In this document: positions 9,417 through 18,006 of the stretch, one piece after another
Layout of the letters: every line of letters starts with the position of its first letter
Position numbering within the stretch: the first letter of the stretch is position 1
Origin: Bacillota bacterium
Lineage (GTDB): Bacteria > Bacillota > Clostridia > Acetivibrionales > DTU013
Assembly: GCA_023411715.1 (NCBI GenBank)
Contig: JAEYOM010000196.1
Location: 28,387-92,386, forward strand
Length of the DNA stretch: 64,000 bases
Direction of reading: 5' to 3'
The notes under the pieces: generated by a model
The model's database searches: none
Seen by the model: the letters and a program-made list of their open reading frames with translations, nothing else
Told to the model about the DNA's origin: nothing
Translations under genes and position numbers: made by a program

Positions 9417-11378
9417 TCATACTCCGGCATCAAGGTCTTCAAGGAACTTTTCGTACGGTTTGGGAATATTGTAACGGTAGCCCTGCAGGATACAGTCCTG
9501 TCCATCGAGCAGCCTCTTCTGCTCGAGCGTCTCTATCCCGCTTATTATGATCCTTAAATCCAGCGTTCTGATGATATCCATCAAAGCCATAAGGAACCTG
9601 CGGTTCCTCTCATCGTTCGCTATGTTTTTCACGTATGCCTTGTCAAGCTTGATTATCGTATCCTTTGGTACCTTCTGAAGGAATACGAATGCCGGATAAT
9701 CGCTCTCGAACCCATTGAGCGCAAATTGCACTCCTATTTCATTCAATTCCTGGATTATTGACAACGCGACAGGTGTCGCCTGAAATGAGAATTTATCGTC
9801 CAGATTGAGTTTAAGCTTTGAAGGCTCGAGACCACTGTCCTTCAGCGCGTTTTTTACGATATTTACGAAACCGGGATAGTAAAACTCCTTGGCCGTGCAA
9901 TTCACAAGTATGAAAAGATCCTTGTGCCCCGCGTCATGGATCCTTTTCATATAGCCTGCCCCCAAACGAAGTATATGAGCTCCCAATGAAATGATCAGGT
10001 CGGATTTTTCCGCGATATGGATGAACCGGTCCGGACCGAGCTCGCCGGATTCCGGGTGGAACCAGCGTGCCAGCGCCTGTACCCCGATGGTTTCCTCCTT
10101 CGTGTCCACCATCCGCTGGAGGTATATATCAATCTGTTTTTTCTGAACAGCCTTCCTAAGGTCCTTTTCAAGCTTAAGTTCATTCAGGTACGATATGGTT
10201 TCAGATTGGTCGTAAAATCTATAAACGCCATTCACCCTCTTGGCCTCGTAAAGCGCAATATCGGCAAACTTTATCAAAGTCTCGGAGGGCAGTCTGTCCT
10301 GCTGACAGATGCTTATGCCTATGCAGCAGGAAGTATCTATTTCATTTCCGTATATTATAAACGGTACTTTTATGGCGTCGATCAGCTTTTGAGCTATCTT
10401 TTCAAGTTCTTCCCTGCTGCTTTCAGCCACTATGGCTGTGAATTCATCCCCGCCAAGCCTGAATATTGCCTTGACCAGGCCGTTTTCACCAATATAGTCG
10501 GGGATGTCCATCGCATGTCCCGCAAGGACTCTTCTGATCCTTCCGGCTACCTCTATCAGAAGTTTATCGCCTGTGTCATGTCCGAATACATCATTCACAT
10601 TTTTGAAATTATCGAGGTCAAGATAAAAAAGAGCAAACTTGTCCCTTCGGCTGGTCCCCTCCGCCGTGATATCGGACAGGGAGGAATAAAAGGACATTCT
10701 GTTCAGCAATTCGGTTAGCGAATCGTAATGTGCGCTATAGGCGAGCTCTTTTTCCTTTTCTCTTCGCAGATCTATTTCACCTTTGAGCTTACCTATGAGT
10801 CCGGTCAACTCATTTGTACGGATCTCGACCTGCTTTTCCAGATTTCCGATATGCTCGTTTATCTGTCTCTTAAGGCTCCACTTTGTAGTCATGGCAAGCG
10901 CTATCTGTTTGAGCGAGACACTGTCGAAGGGCTTTTTTATAAAGAGCAGGTTGTCGTTCTGTCCAAGTTTGAGAACAATCTGATCCCATGAATAGTCCGA
11001 ATAAGCAGTGCAAATAACCACGCCCACATCCGGGTCGATCTCCCAGATCCGTTCCACAGTTTCTATACCGTCAATTCCGGGCGGCATTCTTACATCCATA
11101 AATACAAGAGAGTAAGGATCGCCCTCTTTCCCGGCGGTCATGACCATTCTGACGGCTTCCTCGCCCTGATAGGCGTCATCGACACTGTATTTTATATCTA
11201 TTATCCTTTCATTCCTAGCCGGACTATTGCTTTCGCCGAAAAGCTCCTCCTTGAGGCGCCTGGTTTCAAGGTAATCATCTATGTTTTCGGAGGAGGAAGA
11301 ATCGAGGATATACTTTATATCCTCGTGAATGTCCCTGTTATCATCTGCAATCAGGATTCTACCCAGCTTATTATCCAT
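9417..11378 (-). CDS. response regulator: REC - GGDEF - degenerate EAL
   Basis: 653 residues. An N-terminal receiver domain (ILIADDN; phospho-acceptor Asp in VFMDVRMPPG; KKPFD) carries an unusual insertion of about 40 residues before its second half. A coiled coil (about 175-215) leads to a diguanylate cyclase with intact RLGGDEF and no RxxD inhibitory site at the usual place. The C-terminal EAL-like domain has lost its key residues: EAL reads QAL, the DDFG loop reads LNGFES and the EGVE loop reads SGIE, so phosphodiesterase activity is unlikely. First gene of the operon feeding two kinases, which probably phosphorylate it to control c-di-GMP synthesis. ATG at 11378 (GGGG site) is preferred over an upstream TTG at 11384. 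Confidence 0.9.
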   Translation of the reverse strand: MDNKLGRILIADDNRDIHEDIKYILDSSSSENIDDYLETRRLKEELFGESNSPARNERIIDIKYSVDDAYQGEEAVRMVMTAGKEGDPYSLVFMDVRMPPGIDGIETVERIWEIDPDVGVVICTAYSDYSWDQIVLKLGQNDNLLFIKKPFDSVSLKQIALAMTTKWSLKRQINEHIGNLEKQVEIRTNELTGLIGKLKGEIDLRREKEKELAYSAHYDSLTELLNRMSFYSSLSDITAEGTSRRDKFALFYLDLDNFKNVNDVFGHDTGDKLLIEVAGRIRRVLAGHAMDIPDYIGENGLVKAIFRLGGDEFTAIVAESSREELEKIAQKLIDAIKVPFIIYGNEIDTSCCIGISICQQDRLPSETLIKFADIALYEAKRVNGVYRFYDQSETISYLNELKLEKDLRKAVQKKQIDIYLQRMVDTKEETIGVQALARWFHPESGELGPDRFIHIAEKSDLIISLGAHILRLGAGYMKRIHDAGHKDLFILVNCTAKEFYYPGFVNIVKNALKDSGLEPSKLKLNLDDKFSFQATPVALSIIQELNEIGVQFALNGFESDYPAFVFLQKVPKDTIIKLDKAYVKNIANDERNRRFLMALMDIIRTLDLRIIISGIETLEQKRLLDGQDCILQGYRYNIPKPYEKFLEDLDAGV

Positions 11379-11864
11379 ATTCAACCCCGCTTGTCCGCAA
11401 AGTAATATACAGTTCTGCTTACATTATAATCCTTTTTTCGCACCGTTTCAATTTTGTCCGGCAGATCGGCCGCTTGGCGGTCCGCTTGGATGACAGAAAC
11501 CGGAATATACAGCTGCGGGGTTGGTTCATGGGGAGAACGTATGCGCAGAGACAATAGAGCATGTTGATTAAAGCAAGTATCAGGCAAAATCACGTCCTGT
11601 TCGAGTAACCAGGGTCCAAAAGCGAGACACGTTTGATTTTGCACCGGGCTTTAATCTACTTGCTCTTTGTCTAGAAGCATGTTCTAGCCATGAACCGACT
11701 CCGCAGCTGTATTATCTCCGCTTTTGAATTTACTTGTTCTTTGTCCAGGAGCATGTTCTCATAATAAAGCCAACCGTGGCATCTGTGAGTTTTTGTCTTA
11801 GTATTAGAAATGAATCAAATAGCAAATAATAATTGCGATTTTTATATAAAAGGAGTGTAATTAC
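11379..11864. other. 485-bp intergenic region between signalling operon and PFOR
   Basis: This divergent region must hold the promoters of both flanking transcripts, but I see no convincing paired -35/-10 boxes. Its main structure is a 33-bp direct repeat (annotated separately). A minus-strand open frame of 87 codons at 11381-11644 has no ribosome site and no recognisable motif and is not called. Confidence 0.5.
11653..11759. repeat. 33-bp imperfect direct repeat, 74-bp period
   Basis: Bases 11653-11685 and 11727-11759 are identical at 29 of 33 positions; all four differences are transitions. Both lie upstream of the PFOR gene. They could be paired binding sites or a local duplication. Read on the minus strand, the copy nearer PFOR encodes the peptide ENMLLDKEQVNS, so a duplicated fragment of an old coding end is an alternative. 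Confidence 0.6.
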
Positions 11865-14800
11865 ATGAAAATGTCTTCGATGGACGGGAACCAGGCTGCT
11901 GCGCATGCCTCATACGCATTCACGGAAGTCGCGGCAATCTTTCCCATAACACCTTCGTCACCAATGGCTGAATTTGTCGACGAGTGGTCCTCCCACGGAA
12001 AAAATAATATTTTCGGGCAGCCTGTCAAGGTCGTTGAAATGCAATCCGAAGCCGGCGCCGCAGGTGCAATGCACGGTTCGCTGCAGGCAGGCGCGCTGAC
12101 TACCACATATACTGCTTCGCAGGGGTTGCTGCTTATGATCCCCAACCTTTATAAAATGGCAGGCGAACTGCTGCCGGGCGTCCTGCATGTCTCGGCCCGT
12201 GCAATAGCGACTCACGCGCTTTCCATATTCGGAGACCATCAGGACGTCATGGCCTGCAGGCAGACGGGCGCCGCCCTTCTAAGCTCGGCGAACGTACAGG
12301 AGGTAATGGACCTCGGATGCGTCGCACATCTATCTGCGATTAAATCCAGGGTACCGTTTATACATTACTTCGATGGTTTCAGAACATCCCATGAGATACA
12401 GAAGATCAGCACTGTCGAATATGATGAACTCGCCGGCATAGCGGACATGGATGCCGTCAGGGAATTCAGGAACAGGGCGTTGAACCCTGAACATCCCGTA
12501 GCCAGGGGTACCGCGCAGAACCCCGATATCTATTTTCAGGGGCGCGAATCTGCAAACCCGTTTTATGACGCCGTTCCATCCATTGTCGAAGGCTGTATGA
12601 AGGATATGGAACGAATAACCGGCCGAAGCTACGGGCTTTTTGACTATCACGGCGCGCAGGATGCCGAATTCGTCATTATTGCCATGGGCTCGGTCTGTGA
12701 TACGGTCAACGAAACAGTCGATTATCTCAACGCCAAAGGCCAGAAGACAGGCACCATTCGAGTCCGGCTCTACAGGCCTTTCTCGGAAAAGCATCTCCTG
12801 GATGCCATACCCAAGACAGCCAGTAAGATCGCCGTCCTCGACCGGACAAAGGAACCGGGCGCACCTGGAGAACCTCTATACCTTGATATCTGTAAGGCAT
12901 TCTATTCCGTCAGCGGGCAGAAACCCCTGATCGTCGGCGGCAGGTACGGGCTGGGCTCAAAGGATACAAGGCCTTCTCAGATCATTTCGGTATTTGAAAA
13001 TCTGAAAGCGGACAGCCCCAAGGATCATTTCACTATAGGCATCGTAGACGATATAACCAATACTTCGCTGCCCGAAGGCGAGATAATCGAAACCACACCG
13101 CCGGGGACAATCAGCTGTAAATTCTGGGGTCTCGGCTCGGACGGCACTGTTGGCGCCAACAAGTCGGCTATAAAAATAATAGGCGACAATACCAACCTTT
13201 ACGTCCAGGCTTATTTCTCCTACGACAGTAAAAAATCCGGCGGCACTACGGTTTCACATCTGAGATTCGGCCCCAAGCCCATCAGCAGCCCATATCTGGT
13301 TTATAACGCCGATTATATAGCATGTCACAACAAGTCTTTCATTTATAACTACGATATACTCAAAGGGCTGAAAAACAAGGGCGTATTCGTTCTGAACTGC
13401 CCCTGGGACATGAACGACCTCGAGCTGAACCTGCCTACCTCCCTGAAGAGGTATATCGCGGCGAATGCGATCGATTTCTATACAATAGACGCCATAAAAA
13501 TCGCCGGGGAGATCGGACTCGGAAACAGAATAAACATGATAATGCAGACTGTCTTCTTCAAGCTTGCGAATATTATACCCATCGACGACGCCATAAAATA
13601 CCTGAAAGCGTCCATAGAAAAAGCTTACGGCAAAAAAGGCAGCAATATAGTAGAGATGAACAACAAGGCCGTAGACCATTCCATAGAAGCCCTTCATAAG
13701 GTCGAAGTGCCTGCCGCCTGGGCATCCGCTACAGATGTAGCAAAAGAGCCCGAGACAGTACCCGATTTCGTACACAGGATACAAAGGCCCATGGCACGGC
13801 ACGAAGGTGACGAGCTTCCCGTCAGCGCCTTCAGGGGCATAGAGGACGGCACCCATCCACTCGGCACTACGGCTTATGAAAAGCGCGGCATCGCCGTGAT
13901 GCTTCCCGAATGGCAGCCCGAGAACTGCATTCAGTGCGGCAGATGTTCCTATGTCTGCCCTCATGCTACGATAAGGCCGTTCCTGCTGGACGACAATGAA
14001 GCGGGCAGAGCCCCAGCGGATTATGTTACGCTTAAAGCTGCAGGGAAAGGATTTGAGAAATTCCGTTTCCGCATCCAGGTCGATCCGTTGGACTGCACAG
14101 GCTGCGGTAACTGCGCCGATGTCTGCCCGACGGCGGTAAAGGCGCTGGTCATGAAGCCTGCAGAGGAGCAGATTGATGCGCAGAATTTGCACTGGCTGTT
14201 CTCTACGACACTGACCTATAAGGACAACCTGATGGACAAAAAAACTCTAAAAGGCAGTCAGTTCGCACAGCCGCTCCTCGAGTTCAACGGAGCCTGTCCG
14301 GGCTGCGGGGAAACGCCCTATGTCAAGCTTATCACCCAGCTGTTCGGCGAACGCATGATGATTGCCAACGCCACAGGCTGTTCGTCCATCTGGGGCGCAA
14401 GTTCGCCCTCGATAGCATATGCGACCAACCATGAGGGCAAGGGTCCGGCCTGGGCGAACTCTCTTTTTGAGGATAATGCTGAATTCGGCTACGGGATGTA
14501 TCTCGGAGTACGCCAGATAAGAGAAAAGCTCGCGGACTTGATGCAGCAGGGCTTATCGCAGGGACTTTCACCCGAGATCGAAAATGCTTTCAGGCGCTGG
14601 CTTGAAACCTGGGATGACGGCGAAGCCTCCAAAGCCGCTTCCGCCGAGGTGATCAGGGTATTGACGAACAATACTGCAGGAAACAGGCTATTGACTGAGA
14701 TACTTGAAAAGAAAGACTACCTGTCCAAAAAATCGTTCTGGATACTGGGAGGTGACGGCTGGGCCTATGATATAGGCTACGGCGGAGTCGACCATGTACT

Positions 14801-15386
14801 CGCGTCGGGCGACGATGTCAATCTGTTTGTCATGGATACGGAGATATACTCCAATACGGGAGGCCAGTCCTCAAAATCCACGCCTACCGCTGCGGTGGCG
14901 AAATTTGCGGCCGCCGGTAAAAAGACACGCAAGAAGGATCTCGGCATGATGGCGATGAGTTACGGCTATGTATATGTAGCGCAGATCGCGATGGGAGCCA
15001 ATATGAACCAGGCCATAAAAGCCATCTCAGAAGCTGAGAACTATAAAGGTCCGTCGCTCATCATAGCCTATGCTCCCTGCATATCGCACGGTATCAAGTC
15101 AGGCATGGGTACGAGCATTTCCGAAGAGCGCAAGGCAGTCGATTCGGGTTACTGGCATCTGTACCGCTATAATCCCGACCTGCGCGCTGCCGGGAAGAAT
15201 CCTTTCCAACTCGAGTCCAAAGAGCCGGAGAGACCTTATAAAGACTTCCTTAAAGGCGAAGTGCGCTACACCCAGCTTTTGAACACATTCCCCGAGATAG
15301 CTGAAAAGATGTTCGACGAGGCTGAAAAGAATGCGCGCGACAGGTATGACACCTATAAACGCATGGCTGAAGCGAAGTACGAGTAA
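11865..15386 (+). CDS. nifJ: pyruvate:ferredoxin (flavodoxin) oxidoreductase
   Basis: 1173 residues, the length of the single-chain homodimeric enzyme that oxidises pyruvate with CoA to acetyl-CoA, CO2 and reduced ferredoxin in the cytoplasm of anaerobes. In order: the pyruvate-binding domain (FPITPSSPMAEF, GDHQDVMA), the gamma-type domain (LGSDGTVGANKSAIKIIG), two 4Fe-4S motifs (CIQCGRCSYVCPHA, CTGCGNCADVCP), the proximal cluster cysteine (CPGCGETPY) and the thiamine-diphosphate site (GDGWAYDIGYGG, NTGGQSSKSTP). The ATG follows AAAGGAGTG. It stands alone on its transcript. It is the central fermentation enzyme and supplies reduced ferredoxin for H2 or other reduced products. Confidence 0.97.
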   Translation: MKMSSMDGNQAAAHASYAFTEVAAIFPITPSSPMAEFVDEWSSHGKNNIFGQPVKVVEMQSEAGAAGAMHGSLQAGALTTTYTASQGLLLMIPNLYKMAGELLPGVLHVSARAIATHALSIFGDHQDVMACRQTGAALLSSANVQEVMDLGCVAHLSAIKSRVPFIHYFDGFRTSHEIQKISTVEYDELAGIADMDAVREFRNRALNPEHPVARGTAQNPDIYFQGRESANPFYDAVPSIVEGCMKDMERITGRSYGLFDYHGAQDAEFVIIAMGSVCDTVNETVDYLNAKGQKTGTIRVRLYRPFSEKHLLDAIPKTASKIAVLDRTKEPGAPGEPLYLDICKAFYSVSGQKPLIVGGRYGLGSKDTRPSQIISVFENLKADSPKDHFTIGIVDDITNTSLPEGEIIETTPPGTISCKFWGLGSDGTVGANKSAIKIIGDNTNLYVQAYFSYDSKKSGGTTVSHLRFGPKPISSPYLVYNADYIACHNKSFIYNYDILKGLKNKGVFVLNCPWDMNDLELNLPTSLKRYIAANAIDFYTIDAIKIAGEIGLGNRINMIMQTVFFKLANIIPIDDAIKYLKASIEKAYGKKGSNIVEMNNKAVDHSIEALHKVEVPAAWASATDVAKEPETVPDFVHRIQRPMARHEGDELPVSAFRGIEDGTHPLGTTAYEKRGIAVMLPEWQPENCIQCGRCSYVCPHATIRPFLLDDNEAGRAPADYVTLKAAGKGFEKFRFRIQVDPLDCTGCGNCADVCPTAVKALVMKPAEEQIDAQNLHWLFSTTLTYKDNLMDKKTLKGSQFAQPLLEFNGACPGCGETPYVKLITQLFGERMMIANATGCSSIWGASSPSIAYATNHEGKGPAWANSLFEDNAEFGYGMYLGVRQIREKLADLMQQGLSQGLSPEIENAFRRWLETWDDGEASKAASAEVIRVLTNNTAGNRLLTEILEKKDYLSKKSFWILGGDGWAYDIGYGGVDHVLASGDDVNLFVMDTEIYSNTGGQSSKSTPTAAVAKFAAAGKKTRKKDLGMMAMSYGYVYVAQIAMGANMNQAIKAISEAENYKGPSLIIAYAPCISHGIKSGMGTSISEERKAVDSGYWHLYRYNPDLRAAGKNPFQLESKEPERPYKDFLKGEVRYTQLLNTFPEIAEKMFDEAEKNARDRYDTYKRMAEAKYE

Positions 15387-15414
15387 GGCGGTAAGCGAAA
15401 CAGAAGAACGGACC

Positions 15415-15484
15415 GGGTAGGAGGCCACTCATTAGTTGAGTGGCCGACCTCCCACAGGATCGCAGGTACCGTCCGGTATACGGC
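15415..15484 (-). mobile_element. decayed group II intron 3' end (domain V-VI-like hairpins)
   Basis: Read on the minus strand, a short stem starting GCCGTATACC (15475-15484) pairs partly with GGTACC (15465-15470), as in domain V, and is followed by a strong hairpin (15420-15431 with 15437-15452) like domain VI, ending CCTCCTACCC. The domain V lower stem is damaged, so it cannot be active. No reverse transcriptase is present. Assignment rests on my memory of bacterial intron 3' ends; a simple intergenic hairpin is the alternative. A shorter related copy lies at 31043-31080. The stretch 15485-15670 shows nothing else I can identify. Confidence 0.45.
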
Positions 15485-15670
15485 TGCGGCAGAATTCACC
15501 TGATGTTACGGTCTGTATTTTCGCTTGCCCTGTTGTTTAGGCAGGTACTTATCCCCCCGCTCGGCACATTACTTTGACGCACCGTGATTAGCTAACGGCT
15601 TCTTGGCAATTATCAGTGCCGAGCTTGCACCGGCAATTGTGGTCAAGCTTCGCTGTCAAATATATCTTCT

Positions 15671-16639
15671 TCATAGGTTTACTGCGTTGAGAACCTTTCC
15701 GCTTAAAAATGCGGTTAGATTATCAATGGCAATATTCATCAATCTTGCACGTGATTCCTTGGGCGCCCATGCAATATGAGGAGTGATGATGCAATTCTTC
15801 GCCTTCAGCAATGGATTATCCTCCCTGATCGGTTCAGTTGACACCACGTCCATAGCCGCCGCAGCCACCTTGCCGCTGTTCAGTGCCAGTGCGAGGTCTT
15901 CCTCTACGATCAGCGGACCCCTGGAGGTATTGATAATGATAACACCATCCTTCATTTTCCCGATGTTTTCCTTATTGATGATCCCCTTCGTGCTATCGAA
16001 CAGCGGGCAATGCAGACTGATAATGTCGGATCCTGCCAGCAGCTCGTCAAGCTCAGCATACCGGATATTTTCATTTTCAACTGAGGCATCCTTATAGCTG
16101 TCATACGCCAGCACTTTCATTCCCATGGCCTGGGCAACCATTGCCACTGAACGGCCGATCCTTCCAAAGCCGATAATACCCATTGTCTTTCCGGCAAGCT
16201 CCATGAGCGGATAATTCCAAAAGCAGAAATCCGGGCATTTGGTCCACTCGCCCTTTTTCACCGATTCGGAATGTTCCCATACATGATGGCAGATCTCAAG
16301 CAGAAGCGCAAAGGTATACTGGGCAACAGCCGTCGTCCCATATGTGGGTATGTTTGTCACAATTACCCCGGAGTCCTTGGCAGCCTGCGTATCTACGACA
16401 TTGTATCCGGTTGCAAGGACGCCGACATATTTGATATTCGGATGCTTAATGAATATCTCCCTTGAAAGAGGGGTCTTATTTGTAAAAATTATTTCCGCAT
16501 CGCCTATTCTCTCTGATATTTTATCGGCTGGCGTACGGTCAAACACCGTTAATTCTCCGAGTGCTTCAAGCCCGTCCCAGTTAAGGTCTCCGGGATTGAG
16601 CGTAAAACCATCCAAAACTACTATTTTCGTAATAATCAC
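15671..16639 (-). CDS. D-2-hydroxyacid dehydrogenase (hydroxypyruvate/glycerate type)
   Basis: About 320 residues with the NAD-binding motif GFGRIG, substrate Arg in NTSRGPL, and the catalytic His in ITPHIAWAPKESR, typical of the glycerate/hydroxypyruvate reductase branch that interconverts 2-keto and D-2-hydroxy acids. It is the last gene of the long catabolic operon, 43 bases after HMG-CoA reductase. The start is uncertain. The family usually begins MKIVVLDGFTLNPGDL; here that Met is an ACG codon at 16630 placed six bases after AAGGTG, while GTG at 16639 sits inside the ribosome site and a TTG at 16663 has none. The GTG is given as a compromise. Confidence 0.85.
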   Translation of the reverse strand: MIITKIVVLDGFTLNPGDLNWDGLEALGELTVFDRTPADKISERIGDAEIIFTNKTPLSREIFIKHPNIKYVGVLATGYNVVDTQAAKDSGVIVTNIPTYGTTAVAQYTFALLLEICHHVWEHSESVKKGEWTKCPDFCFWNYPLMELAGKTMGIIGFGRIGRSVAMVAQAMGMKVLAYDSYKDASVENENIRYAELDELLAGSDIISLHCPLFDSTKGIINKENIGKMKDGVIIINTSRGPLIVEEDLALALNSGKVAAAAMDVVSTEPIREDNPLLKAKNCIITPHIAWAPKESRARLMNIAIDNLTAFLSGKVLNAVNL

Positions 16640-16682
16640 CTTCCCTGATTTTGAATTCCGCAAATAATCATTCTAGTTTCTG

Positions 16683-17993
16683 CTAATCCTCTTCACCGCG
16701 TGCGAGTTTTACATGAGAATCAGCCATTTCGTAGCCTGCCGCCTGAGCGCAGGCAGTATTCAGATCAAGCGCCGTCACGGCTGTTGCTGCAATTTCCGCC
16801 AGACGCAGCACATTTGAATTATCATCCACACTTGTGCCGAATCCTCCGCATCCGATGAGGTTGAGCGCCTCTTTTGCCGTCCCAAACATGGTGCCGCCTC
16901 CTATGGTTGCAAGCTCCATGCAAGGCAGACTGACCATGAAGTGCACTCCGTTGTCGTTCGCATCTGCCTGTACAAAGCAGCTTGCCGACGAAATAACATG
17001 AGCCAGATCTTGTCCTGTGGCTGCATAAAAAGCAGCTACAGCATTTGCAGCATTTACATTGAAGCCTGCGATCGTGCCGCTGAAGCAGGATCCGAGATAG
17101 CATTTGTGGAATACCGTCTTTTCCACGCTTCTTGGATTTACACCCTTTTTGAATACAGCTTTGAGTACTTCGTCCGGTATGAACACCTCCGTCTCCACTG
17201 ATTTTCCACGTCCATTCAAAACATTGATGTGAGACGACTTTTTATCGCTGCAGAGATTGCTGCTGATGGTAATCAGCTTCCAATCCGGCATCATTGACAG
17301 GATTCCGCGCGTTATATCGGCGGAAGCCTTTGTAACGCCGTTCATGCCCATTGCATCTCCCGTCTTGAATAACATGCGCAGGAATACCTTTGTTCCCAGC
17401 TGGTACGGATCTATGTTTTCAAGCCTTACAAACGGGTCTTTTGACAGTTTGGCAAGTTGCTCAAACAATTGCCTGTCTGTCCGGATCCTGTCGCAGAATT
17501 CATGTGCTTTTACGATGTCGGGCGCTTCGATCAAAGGCGCTCTTGTCATGCCGTCAAAATGTACCATCGTGTTCAGGCCGCCCGCCATGTTGATCGCCTT
17601 GATCCCGCGCTGTACTCCCGCAACAAGGGCAGCTTCGTTGGTGGCGAGCGGAATGTATACCTTTTCCTTTACAAATTGTCCGTTGATCTGTACAGGACCT
17701 GCAATGCCAAACGGAATGACCGCCGCGCCGATCTTCCCCTCTATGCCCGAAAGGATCCTCTCTCCTCCGACCAGCGAGCAATTGTCTACCCTGGTGTTTT
17801 TAATCTGCTTCAGCGATACGCCTGTCGCTTCTTCTGTAACCTCGCAGCGGATGATTGCAGCATCATTGCATGCTTCCTTTACCATTGCCGCATCGGATCC
17901 GTAGACATCTGTGAATATTACAGTTTCAAGATTCTGACTTTTTATTTCTCCCGAAGCATATTTTGACTTGATTTCACTTAATTTATCTTTCAT
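16683..17993 (-). CDS. hydroxymethylglutaryl-CoA reductase, class I-like
   Basis: 436 residues. All four catalytic residues known for the family are visible: Glu in IEGKIG (E85), Lys in SDKKSS (K251), Asp in ATGQDLAH (D329) and a C-terminal His in ADSHVKLARG (H427). GDAMGMN and TIGGGT are also present. The NGRGKSVETEV stretch resembles the class I (eukaryote/archaeal) form more than the class II Pseudomonas form. The enzyme interconverts HMG-CoA and mevalonate. It starts at an ATG with an AGGGG site 13 bases after HMG-CoA lyase. No mevalonate kinase or HMG-CoA synthase is nearby, so mevalonate oxidation feeding the lyase is more likely than isoprenoid synthesis. A 68-codon upstream extension of the frame overlaps the lyase and is excluded. 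Confidence 0.92.
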   Translation of the reverse strand: MKDKLSEIKSKYASGEIKSQNLETVIFTDVYGSDAAMVKEACNDAAIIRCEVTEEATGVSLKQIKNTRVDNCSLVGGERILSGIEGKIGAAVIPFGIAGPVQINGQFVKEKVYIPLATNEAALVAGVQRGIKAINMAGGLNTMVHFDGMTRAPLIEAPDIVKAHEFCDRIRTDRQLFEQLAKLSKDPFVRLENIDPYQLGTKVFLRMLFKTGDAMGMNGVTKASADITRGILSMMPDWKLITISSNLCSDKKSSHINVLNGRGKSVETEVFIPDEVLKAVFKKGVNPRSVEKTVFHKCYLGSCFSGTIAGFNVNAANAVAAFYAATGQDLAHVISSASCFVQADANDNGVHFMVSLPCMELATIGGGTMFGTAKEALNLIGCGGFGTSVDDNSNVLRLAEIAATAVTALDLNTACAQAAGYEMADSHVKLARGEED

Positions 17994-18006
17994 CACTATC
18001 AACCCC

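Noticed and set aside
11381..11644. 87-codon minus-strand frame before the signalling operon
   Set aside because: No ribosome site, no motif, and overlaps the start of the response regulator.
11653..11759. CRISPR array
   Set aside because: Only two imperfect copies with a 41-base spacer, no further repeats and no cas genes.
13254..14192. Antisense open frame (312 codons) opposite PFOR
   Set aside because: PFOR is certain here, and the antisense product looks random.
15420..15452. Rho-independent terminator for PFOR
   Set aside because: The hairpin is strong but no T-run follows on the plus strand, and the sequence recurs at 31043, so a repeat element explains it better.
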